A stretch of DNA of 6,938 nucleotides, from NCBI GenBank assembly GCA_902490095.1, contig CABUCQ010000112.1, forward strand, positions 1 through 6,938, read 5' to 3'. Each line of letters opens with the position of its first letter. Positions within the stretch are counted from its first letter, which is position 1. Positions 6,715 to 6,938 of the stretch are shown here, one piece after another. This DNA comes from an uncultured Collinsella sp. GTDB taxonomy: Bacteria; Actinomycetota; Coriobacteriia; Coriobacteriales; Coriobacteriaceae. The notes under the pieces are model-generated. The model ran no database searches and was not told where the DNA came from. It saw only the letters and a program-made list of their open reading frames with translations. Position numbers and translations under genes: made by a program.

Positions 6715-6780
6715 AGTTGCGGTGAGATAGTTCCTGTTTAGCCCCAAAAAGGCCAATTCAAGAACTATCTCACCGCAACT
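6715..6780. repeat. REP-like hairpin repeat, copy 2
   Basis: Arms of 22 bases at 6715-6736 and 6759-6780 pair at 21 of 22 positions (19 perfect from the outside), with a 22-base loop holding GGCCAAT at 6751-6757. The outer arm sequence AGTTGCGGTG is the same as in the copy at 447-513, while the inner stem differs by paired changes. It lies 26 bases after the coiled-coil gene stop, without a T-run. It may serve as the 3' end structure of that transcript. Confidence 0.85.
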
Positions 6781-6832
6781 TATTTAGATCGACGCAAGGC
6801 AACCTACCCCTCTTGCACCAATCTCTTGGACA

Positions 6833-6886
6833 TAAGGAGTGTCCCCAGGTGCCGGCACATAAGGAACGTCCCCAAGTGCCAACAAC
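6833..6886. repeat. Second 27-bp-phased GTCCCC repeat (two units)
   Basis: Two consecutive 27-base units (6833-6859 and 6860-6886) share TAAGGA, then GTCCCCA, then a (G/A)GTGCC tail, with GTCCCC starting at 6841 and 6868. The first unit also shares AAGGAGTGTCCC and TGCCGGCAC with the array at 3518-3542. The same period, core and companion sequence mark it as the same family. Confidence 0.75.
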
Positions 6887-6938
6887 GGCAACGCCAATGT
6901 TTTGGCGCGGACAGCGAAAACGCCCCTAAGCGAGCAAG
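6887..6938. repeat. Companion module of the GTCCCC repeat, cut by the window end
   Basis: Aligns without gaps to 3656-3707 at 35 of 52 positions and holds a small hairpin CGCCAA-TGTT-TTGGCG (6892-6907). No gene is supported here; the segment runs to the end of the window and may continue. Confidence 0.5.

Overview
The window looks like chromosomal DNA from a high-GC gut actinobacterium of class Coriobacteriia, most likely Collinsella or a close relative. This rests on overall composition, codon use and the type of genes present, not on any database search. Six coding regions are supported. Nearly everything else of interest lies in the intergenic DNA.

Layout. At 1-405 (+) is the 3' end of a gene whose C-terminus resembles the phospholipase-D-like (PLD) domain found at the end of some helicase-type proteins, with a degenerate HKD motif. 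It converges on a minus-strand DinJ/YafQ-type toxin-antitoxin pair (527-1137), and a hairpin-forming repeat (447-513) sits between them. Upstream of the toxin-antitoxin pair, on the same strand, are a LOG/TIGR00730 Rossmann-fold protein (1251-2009) and tgt, the queuosine tRNA-guanine transglycosylase (2221-3360). A clear intrinsic terminator lies inside the leader of the LOG gene, so LOG expression must involve readthrough or attenuation.

The 469-base gap 3361-3829 holds the tgt promoter, an array of GTCCC/GGGAC motifs on a 27-bp phase with long inverted repeats, and the terminator region of the next gene. That gene (3830-4630, minus) is a short-chain dehydrogenase resembling bacterial 12alpha-hydroxysteroid dehydrogenases. 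Divergent from it is a 587-residue protein (4925-6688, +) with an acidic N-terminus, a long coiled coil and one C-terminal membrane anchor. Downstream of it lie a second copy of the hairpin repeat (6715-6780) and a second block of 27-bp-phased repeats running to the window end.

How it fits together. The genes do not form one pathway: tRNA modification, nucleotide metabolism, a toxin-antitoxin module, a possible bile-acid or steroid oxidoreductase and an uncharacterised membrane-anchored coiled coil sit side by side. The strongest unexplained signal is the repeat families. Two hairpin copies 6.2 kb apart each keep 21 of 22 stem pairs, although four pairs have changed on both arms. A separate GTCCC family is phased at exactly 27 bp at two loci. 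Both look like dispersed, structure-selected (REP-like) elements placed at gene ends.
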